Assembly (NCBI GenBank): GCA_902775345.1
Contig: CACYLW010000001.1
Coordinates: 62,001-126,000, forward strand
Source: an uncultured Eubacteriales bacterium
GTDB taxonomy: Bacteria > Bacillota > Clostridia > Peptostreptococcales > Anaerovoracaceae
DNA length: 64,000 bases
Direction of reading: 5' to 3'
The position numbers and the translations under genes were made by a program. Positions 44,626 through 54,024 of this stretch are shown piece by piece. Under the pieces are notes generated by a model. The model saw only the letters and a list, made by a program, of their open reading frames with translations, had not been told where the DNA came from and did not search any database. The first letter of the stretch is position 1; each line of letters begins with the position of its first letter.

Positions 44626-45237
44626 TTGAGTACAGAACTGCTTATAACCAGCGTGCTGCTCGGAGTCGGGCTCGCGATGGATGCTTTCAGCGTGTCCGTT
44701 GCGAACGGGCTGGCAGACATCGGAATGAATAAGGGGCGCATGCTCTCAATAGCGGGCACCTTCGCCGGCTTCCAGTTCATGATGCCGATGATCGGATGGC
44801 TTCTGGTGACAGAGGCGGCCAGACTGTTTCAATGGTTCAGCCCCCTGATCCCGTGGATAGCGCTCGTGCTGCTTCTCATCATAGGAGGAGGACTGCTGAA
44901 GGACGGCATTGAAGAGCTTCGCAGCAGCAAAGCCGGGGACACGGAAAAAGACGGAACGGCGGGAGCAGAAAAGCTGACCCTGTGGGCGCTTATGATGCAG
45001 GGAGTCGCTACTTCGATAGACGCGCTATCGGTAGGATTCACAACGGCGGATTACAGCAGCATGCAGGCATTCGTGTCATCGCTCATAATCGGAGCGGTAA
45101 CGCTTTGCATATGTCTGGCCGGCCTCAGGATAGGCCGCAGGCTGGGAGAACTGCTGAAAGGGCGCGCTTCGATACTCGGAGGACTCATTCTGATAGCCAT
45201 AGGCCTTGAAATATGGGTAAAAGGAGTGTTTTTCTAG
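44626..45237 (+). CDS. mntP: manganese efflux pump MntP
   Basis: The 203-residue protein has six hydrophobic helices and the duplicated family motif: GLAMDAFSVSVANGL near the start and GVATSIDALSVGF in the second half, with the conserved aspartates. MntP exports excess Mn2+. The start is TTG 44626, preceded by AAAGGGG. Unlike many mntP genes it has no riboswitch of its own; it follows an aminotransferase gene by 10 bases. The window's Mn2+ riboswitch is at 7828 upstream of a different gene. Confidence 0.92.
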   Translation: MSTELLITSVLLGVGLAMDAFSVSVANGLADIGMNKGRMLSIAGTFAGFQFMMPMIGWLLVTEAARLFQWFSPLIPWIALVLLLIIGGGLLKDGIEELRSSKAGDTEKDGTAGAEKLTLWALMMQGVATSIDALSVGFTTADYSSMQAFVSSLIIGAVTLCICLAGLRIGRRLGELLKGRASILGGLILIAIGLEIWVKGVFF

Positions 45238-45368
45238 GTTTCTACAAATATCATTCTCATAAACATCACGATTTCATCATAATAATGGAATATCATATGG
45301 GTGTACAGAGAGAAACTCTGAAAGAAACCTCCATATAACATTTTCCATATAATACCTAAGACAAAATG

Positions 45369-45408
45369 ACGGGGCGATGGAATGGGTCATCGCTCCCGTT
45401 GTTTTTTT
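45369..45408 (+). terminator. terminator in the mntP-hisZ interval
   Basis: ACGGG/CCCGT and GCGATG/CATCGC form one long stem with a single-base bulge, followed by a seven-T tract. It could end mntP transcription or act as an attenuator of a short leader transcript. Confidence 0.75.
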
Positions 45409-45417
45409 GCAGAAGGA

Positions 45418-45477
45418 ATGATGATGGATGTCAGGAAATACAAGGCTCAGATTGACTTTAGCGATTTAGCGTGGTAA
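45418..45477 (+). CDS. possible 19-codon leader ORF upstream of hisZ
   Basis: ATG 45418 follows AGAAGGA and starts MMMDVRKYKAQIDF, ending at a TAA that overlaps the hisZ -10 element. It contains no histidine, so it is not a classical His leader peptide. It may be a chance ORF or a remnant. Confidence 0.2.
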   Translation: MMMDVRKYKAQIDFSDLAW

Positions 45478-45480
45478 AGT
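45452..45480 (+). promoter_or_regulatory. promoter of the histidine operon
   Basis: TTGACT and TAAAGT are separated by 17 bases; transcription should start near 45487, about 35 bases before hisZ. Confidence 0.7.
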
Positions 45481-45521
45481 GATAAAGCAAATCGGGACAA
45501 TTTTTTATTTTGGAGAAAAAC

Positions 45522-46466
45522 ATGCAGTATGATGATAGTGTATTGACACGTACGGAGCGAAGGATATTCGCGCTGAGGACGCTGTACAGCAGGGCGGGAT
45601 ACCGCTCTTACAGAATGAGGAAGTTTGAGGATTACGATCTATACAGCAGAAACAAAGACTTCCTGCTGTCGGACCGCGTTATCACCTTTACGGACACGAA
45701 CGGCAGACTCAAGGCACTGAAACCTGACGTTACGCTGTCGATAGTAAAGAATATAGAAGACAGGCCTTCGAGCCTCAACAGGCTGTTCTATGACGAAAAT
45801 GTCTATAGAGTCTCGGGCAGGACCGGGACATTCAGGGAGATCATGCAGATGGGACTTGAGTGCATCGGCGATGCCGGCAATGCGGTCGCTGCGGAAGTGA
45901 TCGATCTTGCAGAGCAGAGCCTGGCGCTGGTGTCTGAAGACCATGACTATATACTGAAGGTCTCGGACATCGATATTCTTACCTTGCTGGTTGACGGGAT
46001 GTCTGACTCAGGCGCTGTCAGGAGTGAGCTCCTCAGGCTGGTAGGCGCCAAAAACCTTCACGAGATAGCAAGCCTGTGTGAGGAGAACGACATACCGGAG
46101 GAGAAATGCCGCACGCTTACCGAACTGCTGAAGATATACGGGACGCCTCCTGAAGTGATGCCTCAGATAGAGGCGATATGCAGAGGCACCGATGCCGAGG
46201 AAGAAGTCGGAGAACTTGCGGATGTGCTGAGGGGCCTTTACCCTGAGAGCGGGGAGCCGGCTGAGAGGAAGATAGTGCTGGACTTCTCGATAGTGGGCGA
46301 TACCAATTATTATAACGGGATGGCTTTTGAGGGTTACATAGACGGCATACCTGAATGCGTGCTCATAGGCGGAAGATACGACAAGCTTATGAAGAGAATG
46401 AAGAAGAAGTCACGCGCGATCGGTTTTGCGATATACATGGATACGCTGGGGATGAGAGGAAAATAA
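45522..46466 (+). CDS. hisZ: ATP phosphoribosyltransferase regulatory subunit
   Basis: The 314-residue protein is a HisRS-like paralogue that activates the short-form HisG. It has histidyl-tRNA-synthetase-like segments (FEDYDLYSR, LKPDVTLSIVKN, VYRVSGRTGTFREIMQMGLECIG) and, near the end, GGRYDKLMKRM. It is shorter than HisRS and lacks its anticodon-binding domain. ATG 45522 follows TTGGAGAAAAAC; the upstream TTG at 45510 is less likely. It is the first gene of the histidine operon. Confidence 0.93.
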   Translation: MQYDDSVLTRTERRIFALRTLYSRAGYRSYRMRKFEDYDLYSRNKDFLLSDRVITFTDTNGRLKALKPDVTLSIVKNIEDRPSSLNRLFYDENVYRVSGRTGTFREIMQMGLECIGDAGNAVAAEVIDLAEQSLALVSEDHDYILKVSDIDILTLLVDGMSDSGAVRSELLRLVGAKNLHEIASLCEENDIPEEKCRTLTELLKIYGTPPEVMPQIEAICRGTDAEEEVGELADVLRGLYPESGEPAERKIVLDFSIVGDTNYYNGMAFEGYIDGIPECVLIGGRYDKLMKRMKKKSRAIGFAIYMDTLGMRGK

Positions 46467-46467
46467 A

Positions 46468-47079
46468 TTGGAAACGATGATAAACGTAGCTCTGCCGAAG
46501 GGAAGGCTGGGCGAAAGAGTATATAAGATGTTTGAGGCGGCAGGCTACGGATGTGATGACATATTCAACGGCCGCAAGCTTGTCTTTGAAAACAGGGAAG
46601 CCGGCATAAGATATTTCTGGGTGAAGCCGTCAGATGTTCCTATCTATGTGGAGCGCGGCGCGGCGGATGTCGGAGCATGCGGCAGGGACATCCTGCTCGA
46701 GTACGAACCTAATGTTTATGAGCTCAAGGACCTGGGCACGGGCATCTGCCGCATGGTCGTGGCCGCGCCGAAGGGTTTTAAGGATGTTTCTGAATACCCG
46801 CTGAGAGTAGCCACAAAATTCGTGAACATAGCCCGGGACTATTATTCGTCCAAGGGAAGGGATATCGATATAATCAAACTGAACGGTTCTATAGAGATAG
46901 CTCCCATACTCGGGCTTTCCGACGTCATAGTCGATCTGGTAGAGACCGGAAATACTCTCCGTGAGAACGACCTCGAGGTGTACGAGGAGATAATGGATAT
47001 CAGCACCCGCCTGATAACCAACAAATCGGGTTATAACTTTAAGAGCGCGGCCATATACAGGCTGCTTGACAGACTGTAA
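46468..47079 (+). CDS. hisG: ATP phosphoribosyltransferase, catalytic subunit (short form)
   Basis: The 203-residue enzyme catalyses the first committed step, ATP plus PRPP to phosphoribosyl-ATP. VALPKGRLGERVYKMFEAAG at the N-terminus and DLVETGNTLRENDLE near the C-terminus are HisG signatures. It lacks the C-terminal allosteric domain, consistent with HisZ just upstream. The start is TTG 46468 after GAGAGG; ATG 46477 is an alternative that fits conserved sequence equally well. Confidence 0.95.
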   Translation: METMINVALPKGRLGERVYKMFEAAGYGCDDIFNGRKLVFENREAGIRYFWVKPSDVPIYVERGAADVGACGRDILLEYEPNVYELKDLGTGICRMVVAAPKGFKDVSEYPLRVATKFVNIARDYYSSKGRDIDIIKLNGSIEIAPILGLSDVIVDLVETGNTLRENDLEVYEEIMDISTRLITNKSGYNFKSAAIYRLLDRL

Positions 47080-47090
47080 CGGGGGCATTG

Positions 47091-48407
47091 ATGATAAGGA
47101 TCTTTGATTTTGCAGAAGTGGCGGCTGATGAGGTGTTCGCGAGGAGCGAACCTACAGCTGATGTATCAGACATCGTTGCCGCTATAATAAAAGACGTCAG
47201 GGAGAACGGCGACGAAGCCGTGATCCGCTATGCCGCAAAGTTTGACGGCATAGATCCTGAGCAGTTTACCATGGAGCTCAGCAGTGAAGAAAAGAAGGAT
47301 GCTCTCCGCAGGCTCGATGAGACCGACCCGGGACTTTCGGACGTTATCAGAAGGGCGGCGGCGAATATCGCGGAGTTCTGCGGCAGGCAGCTCAGGGATG
47401 GCTTTACGGTAGAAGACGGACCGGGAAAGATGACCGGCCAGAAGGTGATCCCTCTCGAGCGCGCCGGCATATATGTGCCGGGAGGTACGGCAGCATATCC
47501 GTCGACCGTGCTCATGGATTCGATCCCGGCGCTCACGGCGGGCTGCAGTGAGATAATAATGACGACTCCTCCAAATGCCGACGGGAGCATAGAGCCGGCG
47601 GTCGTAGCGGCAGCAGTCATAGCGCAGGAGACAGTGCCGGGAGCCGGCAGCGTCAGGATATTCAGGACCGGCGGCGCCCAGGCGATAGCAGCCCTGGCAT
47701 ACGGGACAGAGTCGATCCCTGCTGTAGACAAGATAGTGGGACCGGGAAACGCTTTCGTCGCGGAGGCAAAGCGCCAGGTCTTCGGAAAGGTCGCGATAGA
47801 CATGATAGCCGGACCAAGCGAGATACTCGTGGTGTCTGACGGAAAGAGCGATGCTGATGCAGTAGCGGCGGACATGCTCTCACAGGCCGAGCACGACAAA
47901 AACGCGAGCGCTGTGCTCGTGACAGACTCCGCGGAGCTTGCTCAGGCTGTCGCTGAGGCTATAGAGACACAGCTGTGCAGCCTCGAGCGTGAAGAGATAG
48001 CCAGGGCTTCCATAGAGAACAACGGGAAGATCATAATCGCGAAGGATCTCGGCCAGGCCATTGAGATCTCTAACGAAATAGCGCCTGAGCATCTGGAACT
48101 CTGTGTTGACGATCCTTTCGGACTTATGGAAAAAGTAAGGAACGCCGGCTCCGTATTCCTCGGACGAAGCTGTCCTGAGGCGCTCGGCGATTACTTTGCC
48201 GGTCCTAACCACACGCTGCCGACGAGCGGCACCGCCAGGTTCTCAAGCCCGCTCTCCGTGGATGATTTTGTGAAAAAGATGCAGTTCATATATTATACGG
48301 ATGAAGCTCTTGCGGGAGTGGCTGAAGACATAGCCGCCTTTGCCCGCAAGGAAGGTCTGACCGGACACGCGAGAAGCGTGCTGATCCGTTCGGAAAAACA
48401 GAAATAA
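47091..48407 (+). CDS. hisD: histidinol dehydrogenase
   Basis: The 438-residue enzyme oxidises histidinol to histidine in two NAD+-dependent steps. Landmarks are ERAGIYVPGGTAAYPSTVLM, VDKIVGPGNAFVAEAKRQVFG, SQAEHDKNASAVLVT and GPNHTLPTSGTARFSSPLSV, which include zinc-binding and catalytic histidines. The start was placed at ATG 47091 after GGGGGC, although TTG 47088 is directly before it. It lies 11 bases after hisG. Confidence 0.96.
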   Translation: MIRIFDFAEVAADEVFARSEPTADVSDIVAAIIKDVRENGDEAVIRYAAKFDGIDPEQFTMELSSEEKKDALRRLDETDPGLSDVIRRAAANIAEFCGRQLRDGFTVEDGPGKMTGQKVIPLERAGIYVPGGTAAYPSTVLMDSIPALTAGCSEIIMTTPPNADGSIEPAVVAAAVIAQETVPGAGSVRIFRTGGAQAIAALAYGTESIPAVDKIVGPGNAFVAEAKRQVFGKVAIDMIAGPSEILVVSDGKSDADAVAADMLSQAEHDKNASAVLVTDSAELAQAVAEAIETQLCSLEREEIARASIENNGKIIIAKDLGQAIEISNEIAPEHLELCVDDPFGLMEKVRNAGSVFLGRSCPEALGDYFAGPNHTLPTSGTARFSSPLSVDDFVKKMQFIYYTDEALAGVAEDIAAFARKEGLTGHARSVLIRSEKQK

Positions 48408-48423
48408 ATGGGGTAATGGTACA

Positions 48424-49491
48424 ATGAGTAAGTTTTTAAGCAGCAGATATGCTTCGCTTGAGCCCTATACGCCGGGCGAACAGCCTAAGACGCGCGTGCT
48501 CACGAAGCTGAATACAAACGAGTCGCCGTTTCCTCCGATGCCGGAGGTGGTAGAGGCGGTCAGGAAGGAAGCTGAGATACTCCAGCTGTATCCCGATCCT
48601 GACAGCACGGAGCTCCGCAAGGCGCTCTCAAAGCGCTTCGATGTGGATCCGGACATGATCATATGCAACAACGGATCCGACGAGACTCTGTACTTCGCTT
48701 TCCTCGCTTACTGCGACGCGGGTACACCGGCGGTCTTCCCGAAACTGTCATATGGATTTTATCCGGTCTTTGCCGACATAACAGGTATCAGCTTCAGGGA
48801 GATCCCGCTTAAGAGCGATTTCAGCATCGATCCGGAAGATTACTACGACGCCGGAGGCACGATCTTTATCGCGAATCCGAATGCTCCGACGGGCGTACCG
48901 CTCAGCCTGGATCAGATGGAAGGCATACTTCAGCACAATCCGGGCAATGTGGTCGTTATCGACGAAGCGTATGTAGACTTCGGAACGGAATCGGCAGTAC
49001 CGCTTACCAAAAAATATGACAATCTCCTGGTGGTGCAGACTTTCTCGAAGTCGAGATCCATGGCGGGCATGAGGCTCGGTTACGGCATCGCTTCCCGGGA
49101 GATCATAGCGGATCTCAACGCGCTCCGCTACTCGACAAACCCGTATAATATAGACAGGCTTGCGATCGCGGCGGGAGTCGCGTCGCTCGAAAACGACGAG
49201 GTCAACAGAGAGCATTGCCGTACGGTGATGGAAAACAGGGAGTACACCGTGGAGCAGCTGAAGGCTCTCGGCTTCGAAACAACGGATTCGACGGCGAACT
49301 TCATCTTCGTCAGGCATCCGGAGATCGGCGGGGATGTGCTTTTTCAGAAGCTCAGAGAACGCGGCGTGATCATCAGGCACTGGTTCAAGCCGGAGATAAA
49401 CGACTACAACAGGATCACGATCGGCTCACGGGAGCAGATGGACATACTGCTCAGAGAGGTGAGGGACATATTTAAGGAGGCGGGTATATGA
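48424..49491 (+). CDS. hisC: histidinol-phosphate aminotransferase
   Basis: The 355-residue PLP enzyme has the HisC motifs KLNTNESPFPP, NGSDETLYFAF, NPNAPTGVPLSL, VIDEAYVDF and the PLP lysine in QTFSKSRSMAGMRLGY. It converts imidazole acetol phosphate to histidinol phosphate. Its last bases overlap hisB by 4 (ATGA). It differs from the aminotransferase at 43443, which lies outside the operon. Confidence 0.95.
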   Translation: MSKFLSSRYASLEPYTPGEQPKTRVLTKLNTNESPFPPMPEVVEAVRKEAEILQLYPDPDSTELRKALSKRFDVDPDMIICNNGSDETLYFAFLAYCDAGTPAVFPKLSYGFYPVFADITGISFREIPLKSDFSIDPEDYYDAGGTIFIANPNAPTGVPLSLDQMEGILQHNPGNVVVIDEAYVDFGTESAVPLTKKYDNLLVVQTFSKSRSMAGMRLGYGIASREIIADLNALRYSTNPYNIDRLAIAAGVASLENDEVNREHCRTVMENREYTVEQLKALGFETTDSTANFIFVRHPEIGGDVLFQKLRERGVIIRHWFKPEINDYNRITIGSREQMDILLREVRDIFKEAGI

Positions 49492-50075
49492 GAACTTCAG
49501 AAATCAGCAGAGTGACCGGGGAGACAGACATCAGGCTCTCTCTCGATCTGGACGGACGCGGCGCGAGCGACATCGATACGGGCGTCGGCTTCCTCGACCA
49601 CATGCTCACGCTTTTCGCGAAGCACGCGAGGTTCGACCTGTATGTGAAGGCAAAGGGCGATAATTATGTGGACGACCACCACACCGTCGAGGACGTGGGC
49701 ATAGTCCTGGGACAGGCTTTTGCGGAAGCCATCGGAGACAAGAAGGGCATCTGCCGTTTCGGCGACTGCATCCTGCCGATGGACGAGGCGCTCATCATGT
49801 GCGCTGTGGATATTTCCGGAAGGGACTATCTCGGTTATTCCCTTGAGATACCGACAGAAAAAGTGGGCACTTTCGATACTGAGCTGACCGAGGAATTCTG
49901 GATCAGCTTTGTGAGAAACGCGCGCGTGACCCTGCACCTTAAAAAGCTTGCGGGTACGAATTCCCACCACATAATAGAAGGTGCGTTCAAGGCTGCGGCA
50001 AGAACGCTGAGAAAGGCTGTTTCGATAGACAGCGCGTATGCGGACGAGGTCCCTTCGACCAAAGGTCTGCTTTAG
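49488..50075 (+). CDS. hisB: imidazoleglycerol-phosphate dehydratase
   Basis: The 195-residue monofunctional HisB has the two metal-binding signatures, DDHHTVEDVGIVLG and GTNSHHIIEGAFKAAAR, and GVGFLDHMLTLFAKH near the start. There is no fused histidinol phosphatase domain; that activity is probably supplied by hisK at the end of the operon. Confidence 0.96.
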   Translation: MRTSEISRVTGETDIRLSLDLDGRGASDIDTGVGFLDHMLTLFAKHARFDLYVKAKGDNYVDDHHTVEDVGIVLGQAFAEAIGDKKGICRFGDCILPMDEALIMCAVDISGRDYLGYSLEIPTEKVGTFDTELTEEFWISFVRNARVTLHLKKLAGTNSHHIIEGAFKAAARTLRKAVSIDSAYADEVPSTKGLL

Positions 50076-50086
50076 GAGGATAATAC

Positions 50087-50695
50087 ATGATAGCGATCAT
50101 TGATTACGGTGTCGGAAACCTCTTTTCACTGAAGAGCTCCCTTAAGGAGATAGGAGCGGAAGCGGTCGTGACATCAGATGAAAAAGTGATAGCGGAAGCC
50201 GACAGGATAATACTGCCGGGTGTTGGGGCTTTTGAGGATGCCGCACGCAAACTCAGAGAGTCCGGAATGGCGGATGTCGTGAAAAGAGAGGCTGCTGCAG
50301 GCAAGCCCATGATGGGCATATGCCTTGGCATGCAGCTCATGTTCGACGTGGGCTATGAATACGGTGTACACGAGGGCCTTGGACTTATAAAGGGAAGCGT
50401 GCGGCCGATAGCCGATGTCATACCGGAGGGATACAAGATCCCGCATATCGGCTGGAACCTGCTCAAATTCAAAAAGGAGTCTCCGCTGTTCAAATACATA
50501 AAAGAGAATGACTATGTGTACTTCGTACACTCGTACTACGCGGCGGAATGTGATGAATCGGTCATCGCGGTCACGGAGTACGGAGCGGATCTCACCGCGG
50601 CAGTTGCAAACGGGAATGTTTACGGCTGCCAGTTCCACCCTGAGAAGAGCGGTGAAGTCGGAATGAAGATACTGAAAGCGTTCGTGGAGTTATAG
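50087..50695 (+). CDS. hisH: imidazole glycerol phosphate synthase, glutaminase subunit
   Basis: The 202-residue class I glutamine amidotransferase has the nucleophile cysteine in GICLGMQLMFD and the His-Glu pair in CQFHPEKSGEVG; IDYGVGNLFSL and LPGVGAFEDA are HisH signatures. It supplies ammonia to HisF. AGGAGGATAATAC gives a strong ribosome site. The stop codon is 1 base from the start of hisA. Confidence 0.95.
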   Translation: MIAIIDYGVGNLFSLKSSLKEIGAEAVVTSDEKVIAEADRIILPGVGAFEDAARKLRESGMADVVKREAAAGKPMMGICLGMQLMFDVGYEYGVHEGLGLIKGSVRPIADVIPEGYKIPHIGWNLLKFKKESPLFKYIKENDYVYFVHSYYAAECDESVIAVTEYGADLTAAVANGNVYGCQFHPEKSGEVGMKILKAFVEL

Positions 50696-50696
50696 C

Positions 50697-51446
50697 ATGA
50701 TAATTTACCCGGCAATAGATCTGTATGACGGCAAGGCGGTGAGACTCTTCAGGGGCGACTACGCTCAGATGACCGTATACAGCGAAAACCCGCCTGAAAT
50801 AGCCGAAGAATTCATAAGGGCGGGAGCGCGCCGCATACATACGGTAGACCTTGAAGGCGCAAAAGAAGGCAGCACGCCGAATTTCGACACGGTGGCAGCC
50901 ATAAAGAAGGCGGCTGACGCGGCAGCAGCGGCGGCGGACGGAAGCAGGGCTTTCGTGGAGATAGGCGGAGGCATAAGAGACGATGAGACCGTCGCTAAAT
51001 ATCTCGATGCCGGCATAGACCGGGTGATACTCGGTACGGCGGCTGTGAACGATCCGGCTTTCCTTGAGCGCTGTGTAAGCCGCTACGGGGAACGCATCGC
51101 CGTAGGCATCGATGTCAGAGACGGCTTCGTAGCCGTAAAAGGCTGGACGGAGCTCTCTCAGTACAGGCTTGAAGAGTTCGCGCGCATGATGCAGGATGGA
51201 GGCGTAAAGACGATCATCTGCACGGACATCTCACGCGACGGAGCCATGAGGGGCACGAACCGCGAACTCTACAAACAGCTGTCTGAGTCCCTGGACATCG
51301 ATATCGTTGCATCGGGCGGAGTTTCGGACATTGAAGACGTGGAAGCTCTCGCGGCGCTGGGGATACACGGAGCCATAATCGGAAAAGCATATTACACGGG
51401 GGCCATCGACCTCGCGGAGGCAGTAGAAAAAGGAGCTGCGAAATGA
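50697..51446 (+). CDS. hisA: ProFAR isomerase
   Basis: The 249-residue TIM-barrel enzyme isomerises ProFAR to [21 protein letters not shown] carries the catalytic Asp on strand 1, [12 protein letters not shown] follows, and the phosphate-binding [12 protein letters not shown] is near the C-terminus. An alanine-rich stretch ([10 protein letters not shown]) near residue 75 is a small local oddity. It overlaps hisF by 4 bases. Confidence 0.95.
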   Translation: MIIYPAIDLYDGKAVRLFRGDYAQMTVYSENPPEIAEEFIRAGARRIHTVDLEGAKEGSTPNFDTVAAIKKAADAAAAAADGSRAFVEIGGGIRDDETVAKYLDAGIDRVILGTAAVNDPAFLERCVSRYGERIAVGIDVRDGFVAVKGWTELSQYRLEEFARMMQDGGVKTIICTDISRDGAMRGTNRELYKQLSESLDIDIVASGGVSDIEDVEALAALGIHGAIIGKAYYTGAIDLAEAVEKGAAK

Positions 51447-52201
51447 TAACAAAAAGAATAATCCCATGTCTCGACGTAAAGGACGGCAGAGTCGTAAAAG
51501 GAGTCAACTTTGAAAACCTGGGCGACGTAGCGTCACCTGTGGACATGGCAAAACTATATACAAAGTCCGGCGCGGATGAGCTGGTATTTTACGATATCAC
51601 GGCGAGCGCTGAGGGGCGGAAGCTCTTCACGGAGATACTTACGGAAACGGCGTCGAACGTATTCATCCCGCTTACGGTGGGAGGCGGCATCAGCAGCATA
51701 GCGGATTTCGACCGCGTGCTGAAGTGCGGCGCGGATAAGGTGAGCGTAAACTCCGGGGCAATAAGAAATCCGGGAATTATCACCGAAGCCGCGAAGCTGT
51801 ACGGCGACCAGTGCGTGGTGCTCTCGTGCGACATAAAGCGCGTGGGCGGTGAGTTCAGGGTCTTTGCCAGAGGCGGCAGGGATGACACCGGCATGGAAGC
51901 CATAGAGTGGATAAAGCGCTGTGTTGGCATGGGCGCCGGCGAGGTCGTGGTCAATTCGATCGATACTGACGGCGTAAAGACCGGATTCGATATAGAGATG
52001 CTCGACGCGGTATGCAAGGCGGTCTCGGTGCCTGTCATCGCCAGCGGCGGCGCGGGAAGCATCGGGGATTTCATAGAGCTGTTCCGCAGGATCCCGGACA
52101 TTGACGCAGGCCTCGCAGCATCGATCTTCCACTTCGGCGAGGTATCCATAAGCGATCTCAAGGAGCGCATGGCTGAAGAAGGCATTCCTGTCAGGCGATA
52201 A
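51443..52201 (+). CDS. hisF: imidazole glycerol phosphate synthase, cyclase subunit
   Basis: The 252-residue TIM-barrel cyclase has [19 protein letters not shown] with the catalytic Asp, [13 protein letters not shown], the second-half Asp in [13 protein letters not shown] and [10 protein letters not shown] for phosphate binding. Together with HisH it makes imidazole glycerol phosphate and AICAR. Overlap with both neighbours shows tight coupling. Confidence 0.96.
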   Translation: MITKRIIPCLDVKDGRVVKGVNFENLGDVASPVDMAKLYTKSGADELVFYDITASAEGRKLFTEILTETASNVFIPLTVGGGISSIADFDRVLKCGADKVSVNSGAIRNPGIITEAAKLYGDQCVVLSCDIKRVGGEFRVFARGGRDDTGMEAIEWIKRCVGMGAGEVVVNSIDTDGVKTGFDIEMLDAVCKAVSVPVIASGGAGSIGDFIELFRRIPDIDAGLAASIFHFGEVSISDLKERMAEEGIPVRR

Positions 52202-52878
52202 TGAAAGGCAGCAATTTAATGATAGATATAAGCGAACTGAAATTTGATGAAAAAGGACTGATCCCGGCCATAGTCGTGGATTCGGTCACAAAGAGGGTGC
52301 TGACCCTCGCATACATGAATGAGGAGAGCCTGCGGATCTCGATGGAGAAGGGGCTGACCTGCTTCTTCAGCCGCTCGCGGCAGGAACTCTGGCTGAAGGG
52401 CGAGACCAGCGGCAACTACCAGCACATTGTCAGCATCACCGCGGACTGTGACAGGGACGCGCTTGTGGTGATGGTGGAACCTGACGGCCCGGCATGCCAC
52501 CTTGGGACCACATCCTGCTTCGAGTATCCTGTCTGGGAGAGCGGAGAACTGAAGGAATTCTCATACGAAGGCCTCATGGATCTCATAGACGGACGCAGGA
52601 CTGAACCTAAGGAAGGCTCATATACCAGCTACCTTTTTGAGAAAGGCCTGGATAAGATCCTGAAGAAGGTGGGCGAGGAAACGACTGAGGTGATAGTGGC
52701 GGCAAAGTCGGCAGAGCAGAGCGGTGACAACGCCGAGACAATATATGAGATAGCCGATCTGGCGTATCATGTCATGGTGCTGATGGATGAAGCGGGGATC
52801 TCCCTCGAAGACATCCACAGGGAACTCGCTTCGAGGCACGTGATAGACAAGAAAGTAAAACAGGAGAAGATGGTCTGA
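52201..52878 (+). CDS. hisIE: bifunctional phosphoribosyl-AMP cyclohydrolase / phosphoribosyl-ATP pyrophosphatase
   Basis: The 225-residue fusion has an N-terminal HisI domain (residues ~8-110: [18 protein letters not shown] and the metal-binding [12 protein letters not shown]) and a C-terminal HisE domain (residues ~128-215: [18 protein letters not shown]). It performs steps 2 and 3 of the pathway. ATG 52201 overlaps the hisF stop (TAATG); ATG 52219, preceded by GAAAGG, may be the real start. Confidence 0.95.
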   Translation: MKGSNLMIDISELKFDEKGLIPAIVVDSVTKRVLTLAYMNEESLRISMEKGLTCFFSRSRQELWLKGETSGNYQHIVSITADCDRDALVVMVEPDGPACHLGTTSCFEYPVWESGELKEFSYEGLMDLIDGRRTEPKEGSYTSYLFEKGLDKILKKVGEETTEVIVAAKSAEQSGDNAETIYEIADLAYHVMVLMDEAGISLEDIHRELASRHVIDKKVKQEKMV

Positions 52879-53891
52879 TGCAGGATTTTGACCTTCACAT
52901 GCACACAACATACTGCGACGGGCAGGACTCAGCTGAGGCGATGGTGCTCTCTGCAATTGACATGGGTCTTGCAGCAGCCGGGATCTCGGGACACTCGTTC
53001 ACACCGCATGATCCGAGCTACTGCATGAGCCGCGCGGGAACGCAGCAGTACATCGAGGAGATACGCTCCCTGCAGCAGAAGTACTCCGGCAGCATCAGAC
53101 TGCTGCTCGGCATTGAACTCGACCGGTACGCGGATACGGACATAAGTCCTTACGACTATCTCATCGGCTCGGTGCACTACATTTTTACTGAAGAAGGAAA
53201 AAGGAAGTGGAACGATATCATCGCGGCTCACGCGGGTGATGCGGACAGGAGCGCTTCAGACTCAGCGATGGGATCACTTTGCAAATACCGTGACTGGAGC
53301 GATGTGGATGACAGGCCTGAGGATCTCTGCCGCTTTGCTTTCGGGGATGAAAGCATCTGTGAAGATCCTGAGACCCGGAAGGAAAGGATGCTGGATATCG
53401 CGGAACTCTACTTCAGCACTGCCGGAGAGATCGTCGAGGCGACCGGCTGCGATATAATAGGGCATTTCGACTTACTGACAAAGTTCAGCGAAGGATGGGG
53501 CTTCGGCCCGGCCGGCAATGTTATCAACAGACTGCGCTGCGGTGCCGCGGAATTTGTAAGCGACATATTTGACACATCGGATGTAAGATATACCGCCGCA
53601 TGGAAGAATGCCATAGACAGGATATTTGCAGACTGTGAGGCCAGATACAGAAATGGTTACCGCAACAGACTCGAGCTTATCGGTCTTCTTCAGGCCGGGG
53701 ACAAGCCGGTCTTCGAGATAAACACCGGCGCCATAAGCAGGGGCTACAGAACAGTACCATATCCGGCGGCCGGCCAGATCGAATACATCAGGAGCAAGGG
53801 CGGCATCCTGATAATGAGCTCGGACAGCCATGCCGCCGGAACCATATGCAACGGATTTGAAGAATTCGGGCAGCTGGCCGGCCGCCAATAA
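52878..53891 (+). CDS. hisK: histidinol-phosphatase, PHP family
   Basis: The 337-residue protein begins DFDLHMHTTYCDGQ, the HxH metal motif of PHP phosphoesterases, followed by GISGHSFTPHD, LLLGIELDRYAD and, near the C-terminus, LIMSSDSHAAGTIC. It fills the only step not covered by the other his genes, histidinol phosphate to histidinol. It is longer than typical HisJ/HisK (~270), with extra sequence around residues 110-180. It overlaps hisIE by one base and ends the operon. Confidence 0.88.
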   Translation: MQDFDLHMHTTYCDGQDSAEAMVLSAIDMGLAAAGISGHSFTPHDPSYCMSRAGTQQYIEEIRSLQQKYSGSIRLLLGIELDRYADTDISPYDYLIGSVHYIFTEEGKRKWNDIIAAHAGDADRSASDSAMGSLCKYRDWSDVDDRPEDLCRFAFGDESICEDPETRKERMLDIAELYFSTAGEIVEATGCDIIGHFDLLTKFSEGWGFGPAGNVINRLRCGAAEFVSDIFDTSDVRYTAAWKNAIDRIFADCEARYRNGYRNRLELIGLLQAGDKPVFEINTGAISRGYRTVPYPAAGQIEYIRSKGGILIMSSDSHAAGTICNGFEEFGQLAGRQ

Positions 53892-53934
53892 GCATCCGGC
53901 TAAGCACTCACCTGAAAAACCGCCAGAAAAAACG

Positions 53935-53981
53935 AAAAATCACGCTTTTTCAGCCAAATACGACTGTTAAGCGTGATTTTT
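53935..53981. terminator. bidirectional terminator between the his operon and the ABC transporter gene
   Basis: AAAAATCACGCTT and AAGCGTGATTTTT form a 13-bp stem with flanking A and T runs, separating convergent genes. Confidence 0.9.
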
Positions 53982-54024
53982 ATTCGTTATTTCGCCTGCT
54001 TTTCTAAATGTTCCTGCTTAGTTT

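Noticed and set aside
45238..45521. T-box leader for the his operon
   Set aside because: No T-box sequence (AGGGTGGNACCGCG-like) or specifier-stem layout is visible.
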